Shown here in pieces: positions 34,471-44,056 of a DNA stretch of 64,000 bases. Made by a program: the position numbers and the translations under genes. The notes under the pieces were generated by a model. The model ran no database searches. It was given only the letters and a program-made list of their open reading frames with translations, and was not told the origin of the DNA. The stretch's first letter is position 1. Each line of letters begins with the position of its first letter. The stretch comes from Vulcaniibacterium thermophilum (GTDB lineage Bacteria; Pseudomonadota; Gammaproteobacteria; Xanthomonadales; Xanthomonadaceae), in assembly GCF_007923255.1 (NCBI RefSeq), contig NZ_VOHJ01000005.1, positions 59,257 through 123,256 of the forward strand, written 5' to 3'.

Positions 34471-35148
34471 ATGACCCGCATTTCCCTCCTGCTCTCCTGG
34501 AGCGGCGGCAAGGACGCCGCGTGGACGCTGCACACCCTTCGCCGGCGCGACGACGTCGAGGTCGTGGGCCTGCTGACCACGTTCACCGAAGGGTACGACC
34601 GCGTGGCGATGCAGGGCATCCGCCGCGAGCTGCTGCACGCGCAGGCGCGCGCGGCGGGGCTTGCGGTGATCGAGGCGTGGATGCCGCAGCGGTCCGACAA
34701 CGCGGTGTACGAGGCCGCGTTCGCGCGCGCGCTGCAGGCGGCCGCCGCGCGCTGGCCCGGGCTTGCCGACATCGCCTTCGGCGATCTGTTCCTCGCCGAC
34801 ATCCGCGCCTATCGCGACGCCTTGTGCGCGCGGCTCGGCTGGCGCGCGCACTATCCGCTGTTCGGGGCGGATACGGCCCGGCTCGCGCGCGAGATGATCG
34901 CCGCCGGACTGCAGGCGCACCTGACCTGCGTGGACACGCAGCAGCTCGATGCGGGTTTCGCCGGACGCGCGTTCGACGCCGCCCTGCTCGATGCGCTGCC
35001 GCCGGCGTGCGACCCGTGCGGCGAGAACGGCGAATTCCACACGCTGGTCACCGCCGGGCCGATGTTCGCCGCACCGCTGAACGTGCGGCGCGGCGAGACG
35101 GTGCTGCGCGACGGCCGTTTCGCCTACGCCGACTTCCTGCCCGGCTGA
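34471..35148 (+). CDS. Diphthine-ammonia ligase-like ATP pyrophosphatase (DUF71)
   Basis: A 225-residue PP-loop protein with LLSWSGGKDAAWTLHTLR near the start, the classical adenine-nucleotide alpha-hydrolase motif SGGKD. Later motifs are VEVVGLLTTF, IAFGDLFLADIR, and CGENGEFHTLV, which are typical of the diphthine-ammonia ligase (Dph6)/MJ0570 family. Bacteria lack diphthamide, so the bacterial substrate is unknown. Probably a cytoplasmic amide-forming or sulfur-transferring enzyme. Confidence 0.87.
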   Translation: MTRISLLLSWSGGKDAAWTLHTLRRRDDVEVVGLLTTFTEGYDRVAMQGIRRELLHAQARAAGLAVIEAWMPQRSDNAVYEAAFARALQAAAARWPGLADIAFGDLFLADIRAYRDALCARLGWRAHYPLFGADTARLAREMIAAGLQAHLTCVDTQQLDAGFAGRAFDAALLDALPPACDPCGENGEFHTLVTAGPMFAAPLNVRRGETVLRDGRFAYADFLPG

Positions 35149-36846
35149 TCACTCCGCGACGCGGTCGCGGCCCGCTTCCTTGGCGCGGTAGAGCGCGGCG
35201 TCGGCGGCCGCGACCAGATCCTCCGGCACCCCGCCCTCGGCCGGCTCGACCTGCGCCCAGCCGACGCTGATGCTGACCGTGCCGCCGTCCGGATGCGGCA
35301 TCTGCAGCGCGCCGACCGCGTCGTGCAGACGATGCGCGACCGCGCGCGCCTGCGCGCGGTCCAGCCCGCGCACCAGCACCGCGAATTCCTCGCCGCCGAC
35401 CCGCGCGACCACGTCCTCGCCGAGCTGCATCACCCCGCGCAGCGCCGCCGCCACCCGGCGCAGGCAGGCATCGCCCGCCGGGTGCCCGAGCGCGTCGTTG
35501 TAGCGCTTGAACCGGTCGATGTCGCACATGAACGCGGTGACGGTCTGGTACTCGTCGCCGGCGCGCTGCCAGAGCATCGCCATCGCCTGCACGAAGCCGC
35601 GGTAGTTGCTGCAGCCGGTCAGCGCATCGGTCGCCGACAGCGCACGCAGCTCGCTGTTGGCGCGACGCAGCGCGGCGGTGCGCTCGGCGATCACTTCCTC
35701 GCGCTCCTGCACCGTGCGGGTAAGCTCGTCGCCGAGCCGGTTCTTCTCCACCAGCGCCGAGCGCAACGTTTCGTACGACTCGCTCAGGCGCTGGCCCATG
35801 CGGTTGAAGGCGTCGGTGAGGTCGCGGATCTCCGCCGGCGCCGACGGCAGCGGCAGGTGGCCGTTGCCTTCGCCATCGAACGCGTACTCGCGCATGCGCA
35901 GGGCCAGCGTGCGGATCGGCTGCGCCAGCCGTCCCGCCAGCGCGCTCGCCGCCCACACCGCGGCGATCAACGCCAGCAGGCCGGGAAACAGCAGATTGAA
36001 CGCGTTGAGCCGCAATTCGCCGTTCAGCCGCTCGACCGGCTCCAGCACCACGACCGTCCAGCCGAACCCGGTGCGCGCGCTGGCGAAGTGGGCGCCCTCG
36101 CCGGGCGCGTAGACGTCGGGCAGCTCGCCCAGCGCGGTGGGATCGGCCGGCGGCGGCGGCAGGGCGACGGTCTGCAGCGCGCGCAGGCGCAGATCGCGCG
36201 TGGCGTACACCACGCGGCCGCGACGGTCGAGCACCAGCAGCGCCATGCCGCGCCGCGCCATCGCCTCGGCGCGCGCGGCGGCGAACGCGGGCGATGCGAT
36301 CGAGCCTTCGACGATGCCGTTCACGCGTCCGCGCGCATCGAACACCGGCGCGCTGAGGGCGATGATCGGGTCATCGCCGTAGCCGCGGCCGACGAACACG
36401 TCCGACACGTACGGCCGCCCGGTCCGCATCGGCACGCGGAAATAGTCGCGATCGGCGACCGCGTGCCCGGCCCAGCGGAACGGCGCTTCCCCATCCGCAC
36501 GCAGCTGCGGTTCGCCGTGCAGGATGCGCCCCTCGGCATCGGCGGCCAGCACGGTGAGGAAGGCCGGGAAGCGCTCGCGCAGTTCGAACAGCGCGCGCCG
36601 GCCGTCCGGCTCCAGCGTGTGGCGGGCGGCGCACAGCGAGACGGCGGCCTGGTGGTGCGCGATGAAGTCGGCGATCTGGGCGGCGCTGAGTTCGGCGGTC
36701 ACCGTCAGCCGCTGGCGCACCGCTTCGCGCAGCAGGGCGGCCGAGTGCACGAACTGGGCGCAGGCCGCGGCGAGCACGACCACGATCCCCGCGGCCACCA
36801 GCCGGCCGCGGAAGAGACTCTTGATGGAAGGGGTGCGGCCGCGCAT
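35149..36846 (-). CDS. Membrane diguanylate cyclase (Cache-HAMP-GGDEF)
   Basis: A 565-residue signalling enzyme. One membrane helix near residue 15-35, a periplasmic Cache-like sensor (about 40-290, containing ADRDYFRVPMRTGRPYVSDVF), a second helix (LLFPGLLALIAAVWAASAL), a HAMP-like segment with LAQPIRTLALRM, a coiled coil, and a GGDEF domain with the active-site motif RVGGEEF. It should make cyclic di-GMP from two GTP. The inhibitory RxxD site five residues upstream reads LGED, so product inhibition is probably lost. No regulator or effector is adjacent. Confidence 0.92.
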   Translation of the reverse strand: MRGRTPSIKSLFRGRLVAAGIVVVLAAACAQFVHSAALLREAVRQRLTVTAELSAAQIADFIAHHQAAVSLCAARHTLEPDGRRALFELRERFPAFLTVLAADAEGRILHGEPQLRADGEAPFRWAGHAVADRDYFRVPMRTGRPYVSDVFVGRGYGDDPIIALSAPVFDARGRVNGIVEGSIASPAFAAARAEAMARRGMALLVLDRRGRVVYATRDLRLRALQTVALPPPPADPTALGELPDVYAPGEGAHFASARTGFGWTVVVLEPVERLNGELRLNAFNLLFPGLLALIAAVWAASALAGRLAQPIRTLALRMREYAFDGEGNGHLPLPSAPAEIRDLTDAFNRMGQRLSESYETLRSALVEKNRLGDELTRTVQEREEVIAERTAALRRANSELRALSATDALTGCSNYRGFVQAMAMLWQRAGDEYQTVTAFMCDIDRFKRYNDALGHPAGDACLRRVAAALRGVMQLGEDVVARVGGEEFAVLVRGLDRAQARAVAHRLHDAVGALQMPHPDGGTVSISVGWAQVEPAEGGVPEDLVAAADAALYRAKEAGRDRVAE

Positions 36847-37007
36847 GGGCTCCCGTCGCTAACGAGCGGAACCGCGTTCGCCCCGACCCGTCGGCCCCGG
36901 GGTGCAGCCGCGCGCGCCCGGGCCCTGCCGCGGTGCGCAGGTCCAGTCCTGCCCGTTATCGGCAGCCTACCGAAAAGCTTGAATGTCGTCACACGACGGC
37001 GCGGCGC

Positions 37008-38372
37008 TCAGTAGGCGAACTCGCGGAAGACCGGATCGACCCGGCCCTGCCACGGGCCGTGGAACAGCGCCAGCTTGCGTTCGGCCGGCGTGATGCCGGC
37101 TTCGGCCAGCTCCATCAGCGGCGCGAGGTAGACCGTCTCGTCCGAGCCGTGGCGGCTTATGCGTGCGCGCCGGCGCAGGCCCTCGGCCGCGATCGCCAGC
37201 GTCTGCCGCGCCAGGTCGAGCACGGTGCCGCGGCGGAACGGCAGCTTGAGCGCGTGCCGCGGCACGCCGTCGCGCAGGGCGTGGCGTTCCTCGTGCGTGA
37301 AGTCCTTCACCAGATCCCACGCCGCATCGAGCGCGGCATCGTCGTACAGCAGGCCGACCCAGAACGCCGGCAGCGCGCAGATGCGGTTCCACGGTCCGGA
37401 ATCGGCCCCGCGCATCTCCAGGTACTTCTTCAGCCGCACTTCGGGGAAGGCGGTGGTGCTGTGGTCGGCCCAGTCCTTGAGCGTGGGCCGGTGCCCCGGA
37501 TACGCCGGCAGGCGGCCTTCGAGGTAGTCGCGGAACGACTGCCCGCTGGCGTCGATGTATTCGCCGTCGCGGTAGATGAAGTACATCGGCACGTCGAGCA
37601 GGTAGTCGACGTAGCGCTCGTAGCCGAAGCCGTCCTCGAACACGAAATCGAGCATGCCGGTGCGGTCCGGATCGGTATCGGTCCAGATGTGCGAGCGGTA
37701 GCTGAGGAAGCCGTTCGGCGCGCCGTCGGCGAACGGCGAATCGGCGAACAGCGCGGTGGCGACCGGCTGCAATGCGAGCGCGACGCGGAACTTCTTCACC
37801 ATGTCGGCCTCGGAGCCGACATCGAGATTGACCTGCACCGTGCAGGTGCGCGTCATCATGTCCAGGCCGAGATTGCCGACCTTGGGCATGTAGGCGCGCA
37901 TGATCCGGTAGCGCCCTTTCGGCATCCACGGCATGTCCTCGCGCCGCCACTTCGGCTGGAAGCCCATGCCGAGGAAGCCGAGCCCCATCGGCTCGGCCAC
38001 CGCGCGCACCTCGCGCAGATGGCTGGACGCCTCGGCGCAGGTCTGGTGCAGGTTGTCCAGCGGCGCGCCGGACAGTTCGAGCTGGCCGGCCGGCTCGAGC
38101 GACACCGAGGCGCCGTGGCGCGTCAGCGCGATCACCCGGCCGTGCTCCTCCACCGGCTGCCAGCCGAAGCGCGTGAGCCCCTTCAGCAGCGCCTCGATCC
38201 CGCGCTCGCCGTCGAACGGCGGCGGGCGCAGGTCGTCGAAGTAGTAGCCGAACTTCTCGTGCTCGGTGCCGATCTTCCAGGCCTCGCGCGGGCGGATGCC
38301 CGAGGCGAGGAACTCGATGAGCTGGGCGCGGCTTTCGATGGGAACGTCTTGGACCTGGCTGGGACCGGACAC
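37008..38372 (-). CDS. gshA: Glutamate-cysteine ligase, plant/alphaproteobacterial type
   Basis: A 454-residue ligase that makes gamma-glutamylcysteine, first step of glutathione synthesis. [13 protein letters not shown] is the glutamate-binding motif of the plant-type GshA, followed by [21 protein letters not shown] and [17 protein letters not shown]. The N-terminus [17 protein letters not shown] aligns with family starts only if a GTG at 38372 is used; no suitable ATG exists nearby, and the upstream frame is unlike coding. Glutathione it supplies is needed by adhC-fghA and glutaredoxin in this window. Confidence 0.9.
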   Translation of the reverse strand: MSGPSQVQDVPIESRAQLIEFLASGIRPREAWKIGTEHEKFGYYFDDLRPPPFDGERGIEALLKGLTRFGWQPVEEHGRVIALTRHGASVSLEPAGQLELSGAPLDNLHQTCAEASSHLREVRAVAEPMGLGFLGMGFQPKWRREDMPWMPKGRYRIMRAYMPKVGNLGLDMMTRTCTVQVNLDVGSEADMVKKFRVALALQPVATALFADSPFADGAPNGFLSYRSHIWTDTDPDRTGMLDFVFEDGFGYERYVDYLLDVPMYFIYRDGEYIDASGQSFRDYLEGRLPAYPGHRPTLKDWADHSTTAFPEVRLKKYLEMRGADSGPWNRICALPAFWVGLLYDDAALDAAWDLVKDFTHEERHALRDGVPRHALKLPFRRGTVLDLARQTLAIAAEGLRRRARISRHGSDETVYLAPLMELAEAGITPAERKLALFHGPWQGRVDPVFREFAY

Positions 38373-38451
38373 TCGGACCTCGCGGGGGACACGGAGGGCC
38401 GCGCGCGTGCGTGGCCTACAATCGGCGAACCTCGGCAGTGTAGCCCCCGAC

Positions 38452-40038
38452 TTGTCGCGAACAACGCCGATCCTGCAACGCATCGGTCTGGCGCTGTGGC
38501 TGGCGTTCACCTCGCCGTGGGCGTCCGCCGCCACGCTCGAACGCGGCAACGGACCGGAGCCCTCGACGCTGGACGCGCACCGCTGCCAGGAACTCGCCTG
38601 CGGCAACATCCTGCGCGATCTGTATGAAGGCCTCGTCACCGAGGACGCCGGCGGGCGGCTGGTGCCAGGCATGGCCGAGCGCTGGACGGTGTCCGCCGAC
38701 GGCCGCACCTGGACCTTTCGCCTGCGCCCCGGCCTGCGCTGGAGCAACGGCGAAGCCCTCGACGCGCCGCAGGTGGTGGCGAGCTTCCGGCGCGCGTTCG
38801 CGCCCGCCACCGCGGCGCCGTTCGCCGAGCTGTTCGACGCGCTGGCGAACGCGCGCGAGGTGCAGGCCGGCCGAATGCCGCCCGAACGGCTCGGCGTGTC
38901 GGCACCGGACGCGCGCACGGTGGTGTTCCGGCTGACCCGCAGCGCCCCGCTGCCGGCGCTGCTGACGTTGCCGATCGCCTTCCCCGTCTATCTGCCGGCG
39001 GTCGAACGCCACGGCGCGCAGCACACCCGGCCGGGCACGCTGGTGAGCAACGGCGCCTACCGGCTGGCGGCGTGGACGCCGCAGGCGAACGTGCTGCTCG
39101 AGCGCAATCCGCATTTCCATGCCGCGCGCGCGGTGCGCATCGGGCGCGTGCGCTTCCACGTCACCGAGGACGCCGCCGCCGAGCTGCAGCGCTTCGCGGC
39201 GGGCGATCTGCACATCACCGAAACCGTGCCGCCGCAGCCGCTGCCGGCGCTGCGCGCGCGCTTCGGCGGGCAGTTGCGGATCAGCCCGTACGTCGGCGCG
39301 TTCTGGCTCGGCTTCAACCTCACCCGCCCGCCGTTGCGCGATGCGCCCGCGCTGCGCGAGGCGCTTTCGCTCGCGATCGACCGCGACCTGCTGGTGCGCC
39401 ACGTCACCGGCTTCGGCGAGCGGCCGGCCTACGGCCTCGTGCCGCCGCTGCCGGGCTACGTGCCGGCACGCACCGTGTGGGCGACGCGCACGCAGGCCGA
39501 GCGCGTGGCACGGGCGCGCTCGCTGTACCGCCGCGCGGGCTATTCGGCGGCGAACCCGCTGACGATCGAGCTGCGCTACAACACCTCGACGCCCCACCGC
39601 CGGCTCGCGCTGGCGGTCGCGGCGATGTGGCGCGACACGCTCGGCGTGCGCGTGCGGCTGCGCAACGAAGAATGGAAGGTGTTCGTCGGCAACCGCAGGC
39701 AGCGGGCCATCACCCAGGTGTTCCGCGGCGGCTGGATCGGCGACGTCGCCGATCCGCGCAACTTCCTCGCCGCGTTCGGCAGCGACGGCCCGCTCAACTG
39801 GACCGGCTACGACGACGCCGGCTTCCGCGAACGGCTGGCGAAAGCCGACGCCGCACGCAGCGAAGCCGCCCGCAACGCCTGGCTGCGCGCGGCCGAGCAG
39901 CGCCTGCTCAACGCGCATGCGGTGGTGCCGCTGTACTTCTACACCTCCAAGCACCTGGTCAAGCCGCAGGTGCGCGGCTTCGAGGCCAACCCGCTGGACC
40001 GCCATGCGAGCCGGTGGATGTGGCTGGAGGGGGAGTGA
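38452..40038 (+). CDS. Peptide ABC transporter substrate-binding protein (OppA-like)
   Basis: A 528-residue periplasmic solute-binding protein of the oligopeptide/dipeptide class. [15 protein letters not shown] and [17 protein letters not shown] are SBP family 5 signatures, with later [11 protein letters not shown] and [12 protein letters not shown] signal peptide ([16 protein letters not shown]) follows TTPILQR. The best start is TTG at 38452; no ATG or GTG at the right place is in frame. It ends 118 bp before a permease gene; no second permease or ATPase is present. Confidence 0.85.
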   Translation: MSRTTPILQRIGLALWLAFTSPWASAATLERGNGPEPSTLDAHRCQELACGNILRDLYEGLVTEDAGGRLVPGMAERWTVSADGRTWTFRLRPGLRWSNGEALDAPQVVASFRRAFAPATAAPFAELFDALANAREVQAGRMPPERLGVSAPDARTVVFRLTRSAPLPALLTLPIAFPVYLPAVERHGAQHTRPGTLVSNGAYRLAAWTPQANVLLERNPHFHAARAVRIGRVRFHVTEDAAAELQRFAAGDLHITETVPPQPLPALRARFGGQLRISPYVGAFWLGFNLTRPPLRDAPALREALSLAIDRDLLVRHVTGFGERPAYGLVPPLPGYVPARTVWATRTQAERVARARSLYRRAGYSAANPLTIELRYNTSTPHRRLALAVAAMWRDTLGVRVRLRNEEWKVFVGNRRQRAITQVFRGGWIGDVADPRNFLAAFGSDGPLNWTGYDDAGFRERLAKADAARSEAARNAWLRAAEQRLLNAHAVVPLYFYTSKHLVKPQVRGFEANPLDRHASRWMWLEGE

Positions 40039-40155
40039 TGGATGAGCGGCGGGGATCCATGGACGTCGATCCGGTCCGCCGTTGAAGCATCGAGCCCTCC
40101 GCCAACACACCCGAACGCCCCGCGACGATCCCTGAGCCCCCGCCGACCGCCCCGC

Positions 40156-41076
40156 ATGCTGAAACCCCTCGCCGCCCGCCTGCTCGAAGCGCTGCTGACG
40201 CTGTGGCTGCTGGCCACGCTGTGCTTCGTGCTGCTGCGCGCGGCGCCGGGCGGGCCGTTCGATGCCGAGAAGGCCGCGCCGCCGGAAGTCGAGGCCGCGC
40301 TTGCCGCGCAGTACCGGCTCGACCGCCCGCTGCCGGCGCAGTACGCGCTGTGGCTGGGCGATGTGGTGCGCGGCGATCTGGGGCCCTCGTTCCAGTACCC
40401 GGACTACACGGTCAACCAACTGGTCGGCCAGGCGCTGCCGGTGTCCGCGCTCAACGGCGGGCTGGCGTTGCTGCTGGCGTTGGCGCTCGGGGTGCCGCTC
40501 GGCGTGCTGGCGGCGCTGCGCCGCGGGCGCGCGCTCGACCGTGTGCTGATGTTCGGCGCGGGCCTCGGCCTGGCAGTGCCGAAGTTCGTCGCCGCGCCGC
40601 TGCTGGTGCTGCTGTTCGCGGTGACGCTGAAGTGGCTGCCGGCCGGCGGCTGGGGCGAGTGGCGGCACGTGGTGCTGCCGGTGATCGCGCTGGCGCTGCC
40701 CAACCTCGCCTGGTGCGCGCGGCTCACCCGCGCCTCGATGCTGGAAACGCTGTCGGCCGACTACCTGCGCGCGGCGCGCGCCCGCGGCCTGTCGGAGACG
40801 CGGCTGCTGTTCGCGCACGCGCTGCGGCCGGGCCTGCTGCCGGTCGTCGCGTGGCTGGCGCCGGCGCTGATCAACGTCGTCACCGGCTCGGCGGTGGTCG
40901 AGCAGGTGTTCGGCATCCCCGGAATGGGCCGCTACTTCGTGCAGGGCGCGCTCAATCGCGACTACACGCTCGTGCTCGGCGTGGTGCTGGTGGTGGGCGC
41001 GCTGATCGTGCTGATCGGCGCACTGGTCGACGCGCTGCGGGCGGCGCTCGATCCGCGCCTGCGCGAGGCGCGCTGA
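40156..41076 (+). CDS. Peptide ABC transporter permease (OppB-like)
   Basis: A 306-residue inner-membrane permease of the DppB/OppB type with about six helices. The EAA-like loop is ETLSADYLRAARARGLSETRLLFAHALRP, where the ATPase normally docks, and the N-terminal APGGPFDAEKAAPP is typical. I chose the ATG at 40156; a longer version from 40042 would start in a non-hydrophobic stretch. An oppC, oppD or oppF gene does not follow; a LacI-family gene begins instead, so this transporter would have to borrow subunits. Confidence 0.88.
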   Translation: MLKPLAARLLEALLTLWLLATLCFVLLRAAPGGPFDAEKAAPPEVEAALAAQYRLDRPLPAQYALWLGDVVRGDLGPSFQYPDYTVNQLVGQALPVSALNGGLALLLALALGVPLGVLAALRRGRALDRVLMFGAGLGLAVPKFVAAPLLVLLFAVTLKWLPAGGWGEWRHVVLPVIALALPNLAWCARLTRASMLETLSADYLRAARARGLSETRLLFAHALRPGLLPVVAWLAPALINVVTGSAVVEQVFGIPGMGRYFVQGALNRDYTLVLGVVLVVGALIVLIGALVDALRAALDPRLREAR

Positions 41077-41166
41077 GCGGGCACGCGCCGCGCAGGGCGG
41101 GGCGGCGTGCACGGCAGGCGGGCGCGGACTACACTCGGGCCGGTTCATCCGGAAACAGCGACGACC

Positions 41167-42183
41167 ATGCCCAAGAAAGGCCGGGCGACTTCGGTCGACA
41201 TCGCCCATCTCGCCGGCGTCTCGCAGGCCACCGTCTCGCGCGTGCTGCGCGGCAGCCCGCTGGTGAGCGCGGAAACGCGCCGGCGCATCGAGGAACTGGT
41301 CCGCCAGTACAACTACAAGGTCGACAAGCACGCCTCCAGCCTGCGCACGCAGCGCGCGAGCACGCTGGCGCTGCTGCTGTTCGAGGACCCCTCGCCGGAC
41401 GAGTCGCACATCAATCCGTTCTTCCTGTCGATGCTGGGCTCGATCACCCGCGCCTGCGCCCGGCACGGGCAGGACCTGCTGGTCTCGTTCCAGCAGTTCT
41501 CCGACGACTGGCACGCCGACTACGAGGACAGCAAGAAGGCCGACGGCCTGATCCTGCTCGGCTACGGCGATTACCTCGCCTACGAGGAGAAGCTGCGCAA
41601 GCTGGTCGAGCAGGGCACGCACTTCGTGCGATGGGGCGCGGTGCTGCCGGACCAGCCGGGCGTGTCGATCGGCTGCGACAACTTCGACGGCGGGCGCAAA
41701 GTCGGCGCGCATCTGGCCGAGCGCGGGCGACGCCGCGTCGCCTTCCTCGGCGAGGCGTCCAGCGGCTGTCCGGAGTTCCTCGAACGCCGGCGCGGCTGCG
41801 AGGAGGCGCTGCGCGAAGCAGGCGGCGCGGTGGTGGCGCAGTTCGATGCGGTCAGCTCGGAAGACGCCGGCGCATCGGCCGCACGCGCGCTGCTGGAAAG
41901 CGGCACCGCGTTCGATGCGGTGTTCGCCGCCAGCGACCTGATCGCGATCGGCGCGCTCGGCGCGTTCGCCGAGGCCGACGTGCGCGTGCCGGAGGACGTG
42001 GCGCTGGTCGGCTTCGACGATATCCCGATCGCCCGCTTCACCCGTCCCGCGCTGACCACGGTGTTCCAGGACACCCAGCGCGCCGGCGAGCTGCTGGTGG
42101 ACTCGCTGATGCGCCTGATCCGCGGCGAGAGCGTGCACAGCGAGATGGTCCCGGCGCAGTTGGTGGTGCGGCAGTCGGCGTAG
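41167..42183 (+). CDS. LacI-family regulator of the maltodextrin locus
   Basis: A 338-residue LacI/GalR protein. The DNA-binding domain (residues about 8-55) has SVDIAHLAGVSQATVSRVLRG, with the hinge region RRRIEELVRQYNYKVDKHASSL; the sugar-binding domain has ADGLILLGYGDYLAYEE and VPEDVALVGFDDIPIARFTRPALTTV. It is the only LacI protein in the locus and lies beside the amylase operon. Copies of one palindrome (ATGAATACGTATTCAT and variants) occur in three intergenic regions of the locus and are its inferred operators. MalR is a fitting name by function, but sequence identity to MalR was not tested. Confidence 0.9.
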   Translation: MPKKGRATSVDIAHLAGVSQATVSRVLRGSPLVSAETRRRIEELVRQYNYKVDKHASSLRTQRASTLALLLFEDPSPDESHINPFFLSMLGSITRACARHGQDLLVSFQQFSDDWHADYEDSKKADGLILLGYGDYLAYEEKLRKLVEQGTHFVRWGAVLPDQPGVSIGCDNFDGGRKVGAHLAERGRRRVAFLGEASSGCPEFLERRRGCEEALREAGGAVVAQFDAVSSEDAGASAARALLESGTAFDAVFAASDLIAIGALGAFAEADVRVPEDVALVGFDDIPIARFTRPALTTVFQDTQRAGELLVDSLMRLIRGESVHSEMVPAQLVVRQSA

Positions 42184-42231
42184 GCGCGCTCTGGCCTGCG
42201 TGCTGCGCGCCCTCACCCCAACCCCTCGTCC

Positions 42232-42263
42232 CACGTTGGGCTTCGCCTTCGCTCGGCCCAACC
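42232..42263. repeat. Partial copy of dispersed element B
   Basis: Cacgttgggcttcgccttcg followed by ctcggcccaacc matches the right part of element B at 5661-5691. It sits in the 184-bp gap between the LacI-family gene and the lipoprotein amylase gene, which converge here. The other part of the element is not present. Confidence 0.6.
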
Positions 42264-42367
42264 TGCGAATCGAGCGCGCGTAGGGGGCCTTGGCCCGCCG
42301 TTGTGCGATCACGGAGCAGCGGATGCAGCGATCCGCGTCCATCCGCGGTGATCCGTCGCTCACCCGC

Positions 42368-44056
42368 TCAGCGCCGCCCCTTGCGCGTCATCGCCTTGCG
42401 CAGCGCGGCGCGCAGGTCGGGGCGGGTTGGGGCGGCGTCGAGCAGGAACACTTCGACGTCGTGCGCGGCGACCGTCGTCTCGAGCGCGCTGCCTTCGGCC
42501 ACGGTCACGGTGGTGCCGGCGAAGGCGGCCCGCCAGGCGCCCGGTTGCAGCCGCTCGCGGATCGCGAAGCGCGCCGGCGCATCGCCCTTGTTGAGCAGCA
42601 CCAGCGCGATCTGCGCCGTGCCGCCATCGTCGAGCACGCGGTAGAACGCGGCGCGGTCGCCCTCGAACAGCAGGTTGATCTGCAGCCCGCGCTGCAATGC
42701 GGGCGTGGCCTCGCGCAGGCGCGCGATGCGGGTCAGGCGCTCGCGGATCGGATGGGTGCGCGCGCGGGCGATGTTCTCGACGCCGAAGTAGTTGCGGTTG
42801 CCGGCGTGCTCGGCCGTACCGCGTTCGAAGCCGATCTCCGAACCGTAGTAGATCACCGGAATGCCGCGCGCGGTGAACAGGAAGTTGTGCGCGTCGATGA
42901 AACCGGCATCGTCGGCGTCCATGCGCGGCATGTCGTGGTTGTCGTAGAAGGTCATCAGCTCGTACGGATTGGCGTACGGGCCGTCGGTCAGGTACAGCCG
43001 CGGCAGCAGGATCTCGAAGCCGGCGCGCTTGCGGCCGAACACCTCGATCAGACCTTCCTTCAGCGGAAAATCGAGCACGCTGACGTTGGCGTTCTCCGCC
43101 CAGGTGAACGGCGCGATGTTCGCGGCCTTGGTGTCGAACGCCTCGCCGAACATGAAGAAACCGGGATGCTCGGCGCGGATGCGGCGCGCGAACGCGTGCC
43201 AGAACGCCTGCGGCATGTGGCGGATGGTGTCGATGCGGAAGGCGTCGGCGCCCTGTGCGATCCACTGCGAGTACGCACCGACGAAGTAGTCCATCACCGC
43301 CGGGTTCCCGTCGTTGAGGTTGGACAACTGCACCAGGTCGCGCTTGGTGTGGAAGAAGCGGTGCAGCGGGTTGTTGGCCGGATCGAGCCGCTCCGGCGGC
43401 AGGTTCTGGTGATCGGCGACCAGCCGGCCCTCGGCGTCGTAGATCTCGCCGAACTTCGGCTGGTCCACCGGCATCGTGAACGAGGGCGAGCCGTGATTGG
43501 CGACGATGTCGAGCACGGTCTTCAGCCCGTGCGCCTCGAGACCGGCGTCGAGCGCGCGGAAGTCCAGGCCCGGGCTCGGCAGGTGCTCGTCCAGCCGGTA
43601 GAAGTTCACGCCCCAGTAGCCGTGATAGCCGGTCTTGCCGCGGTCCTGGAACAGGCCGCCCCACTTCACCTCGTCGCCGCCGGTGAAGGCCTCGTCCGGG
43701 TTGTCGACGATCGGCGTGATCCACACCGCGCCGAAGCCCATCTCGCGGATGTAGCCGGCGTGGTCGAGCAGGCCTTTGAAGTCGCCGCCGAGGTAGCCGA
43801 TGTTGTCGCTGCGGCCGGGCGGGCCGCCGGGCACCGGGCGGTCGAAGGTGCGGTTGGCGCCGCCCTGGTCGCGGTGGTCGTTGGACGGATCGCCGTTGAC
43901 GAAGCGGTCGGTCAGCACGAAGTACACCGCGCGGCTCGCGAACGGTTCGCGGGTGCCGTAGAACGCTTCGGCTGCGCGCTCGCGCGGCGCGCTGGCGCAG
44001 GCGGCGAGCAGTGTGGCCGCGAGGGCGAGCGAGGCGCTCCGGGGGAAGGACGTCAT
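42368..44056 (-). CDS. GH13 alpha-amylase, lipoprotein
   Basis: A 562-residue glycoside hydrolase family 13 enzyme. It begins TSFPRSASLALAATLLAACAS with a lipobox (LAAC), so it is probably anchored to a membrane facing the periplasm or surface. Region I FTVLDIVANH-type (LKTVLDIVANHG), region II ADAFRIDTIRH with the nucleophile Asp, region III MFGEAFDT with the acid/base Glu, and region IV FYDNHDMPR with the third Asp are all intact. It would cleave alpha-1,4 glucans or maltodextrins. The start overlaps the MFS stop by four bases; last gene of the operon 47750 to 42368. Confidence 0.9.
   Translation of the reverse strand: MTSFPRSASLALAATLLAACASAPRERAAEAFYGTREPFASRAVYFVLTDRFVNGDPSNDHRDQGGANRTFDRPVPGGPPGRSDNIGYLGGDFKGLLDHAGYIREMGFGAVWITPIVDNPDEAFTGGDEVKWGGLFQDRGKTGYHGYWGVNFYRLDEHLPSPGLDFRALDAGLEAHGLKTVLDIVANHGSPSFTMPVDQPKFGEIYDAEGRLVADHQNLPPERLDPANNPLHRFFHTKRDLVQLSNLNDGNPAVMDYFVGAYSQWIAQGADAFRIDTIRHMPQAFWHAFARRIRAEHPGFFMFGEAFDTKAANIAPFTWAENANVSVLDFPLKEGLIEVFGRKRAGFEILLPRLYLTDGPYANPYELMTFYDNHDMPRMDADDAGFIDAHNFLFTARGIPVIYYGSEIGFERGTAEHAGNRNYFGVENIARARTHPIRERLTRIARLREATPALQRGLQINLLFEGDRAAFYRVLDDGGTAQIALVLLNKGDAPARFAIRERLQPGAWRAAFAGTTVTVAEGSALETTVAAHDVEVFLLDAAPTRPDLRAALRKAMTRKGRR

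Noticed and set aside
38266..38451. An upstream ATG (38266) as the start of the OppA-like gene.
   Set aside because: It lies within the antisense of gshA, and the extension has no signal-peptide character; the hydrophobic segment follows the TTG at 38452 directly.
38416..42363. Open reading frame of about 1300 codons on the minus strand across gshA end, the transporter and the LacI gene.
   Set aside because: It spans several real genes on the opposite strand and shows only low-complexity Arg, Ala, His and Gln content.
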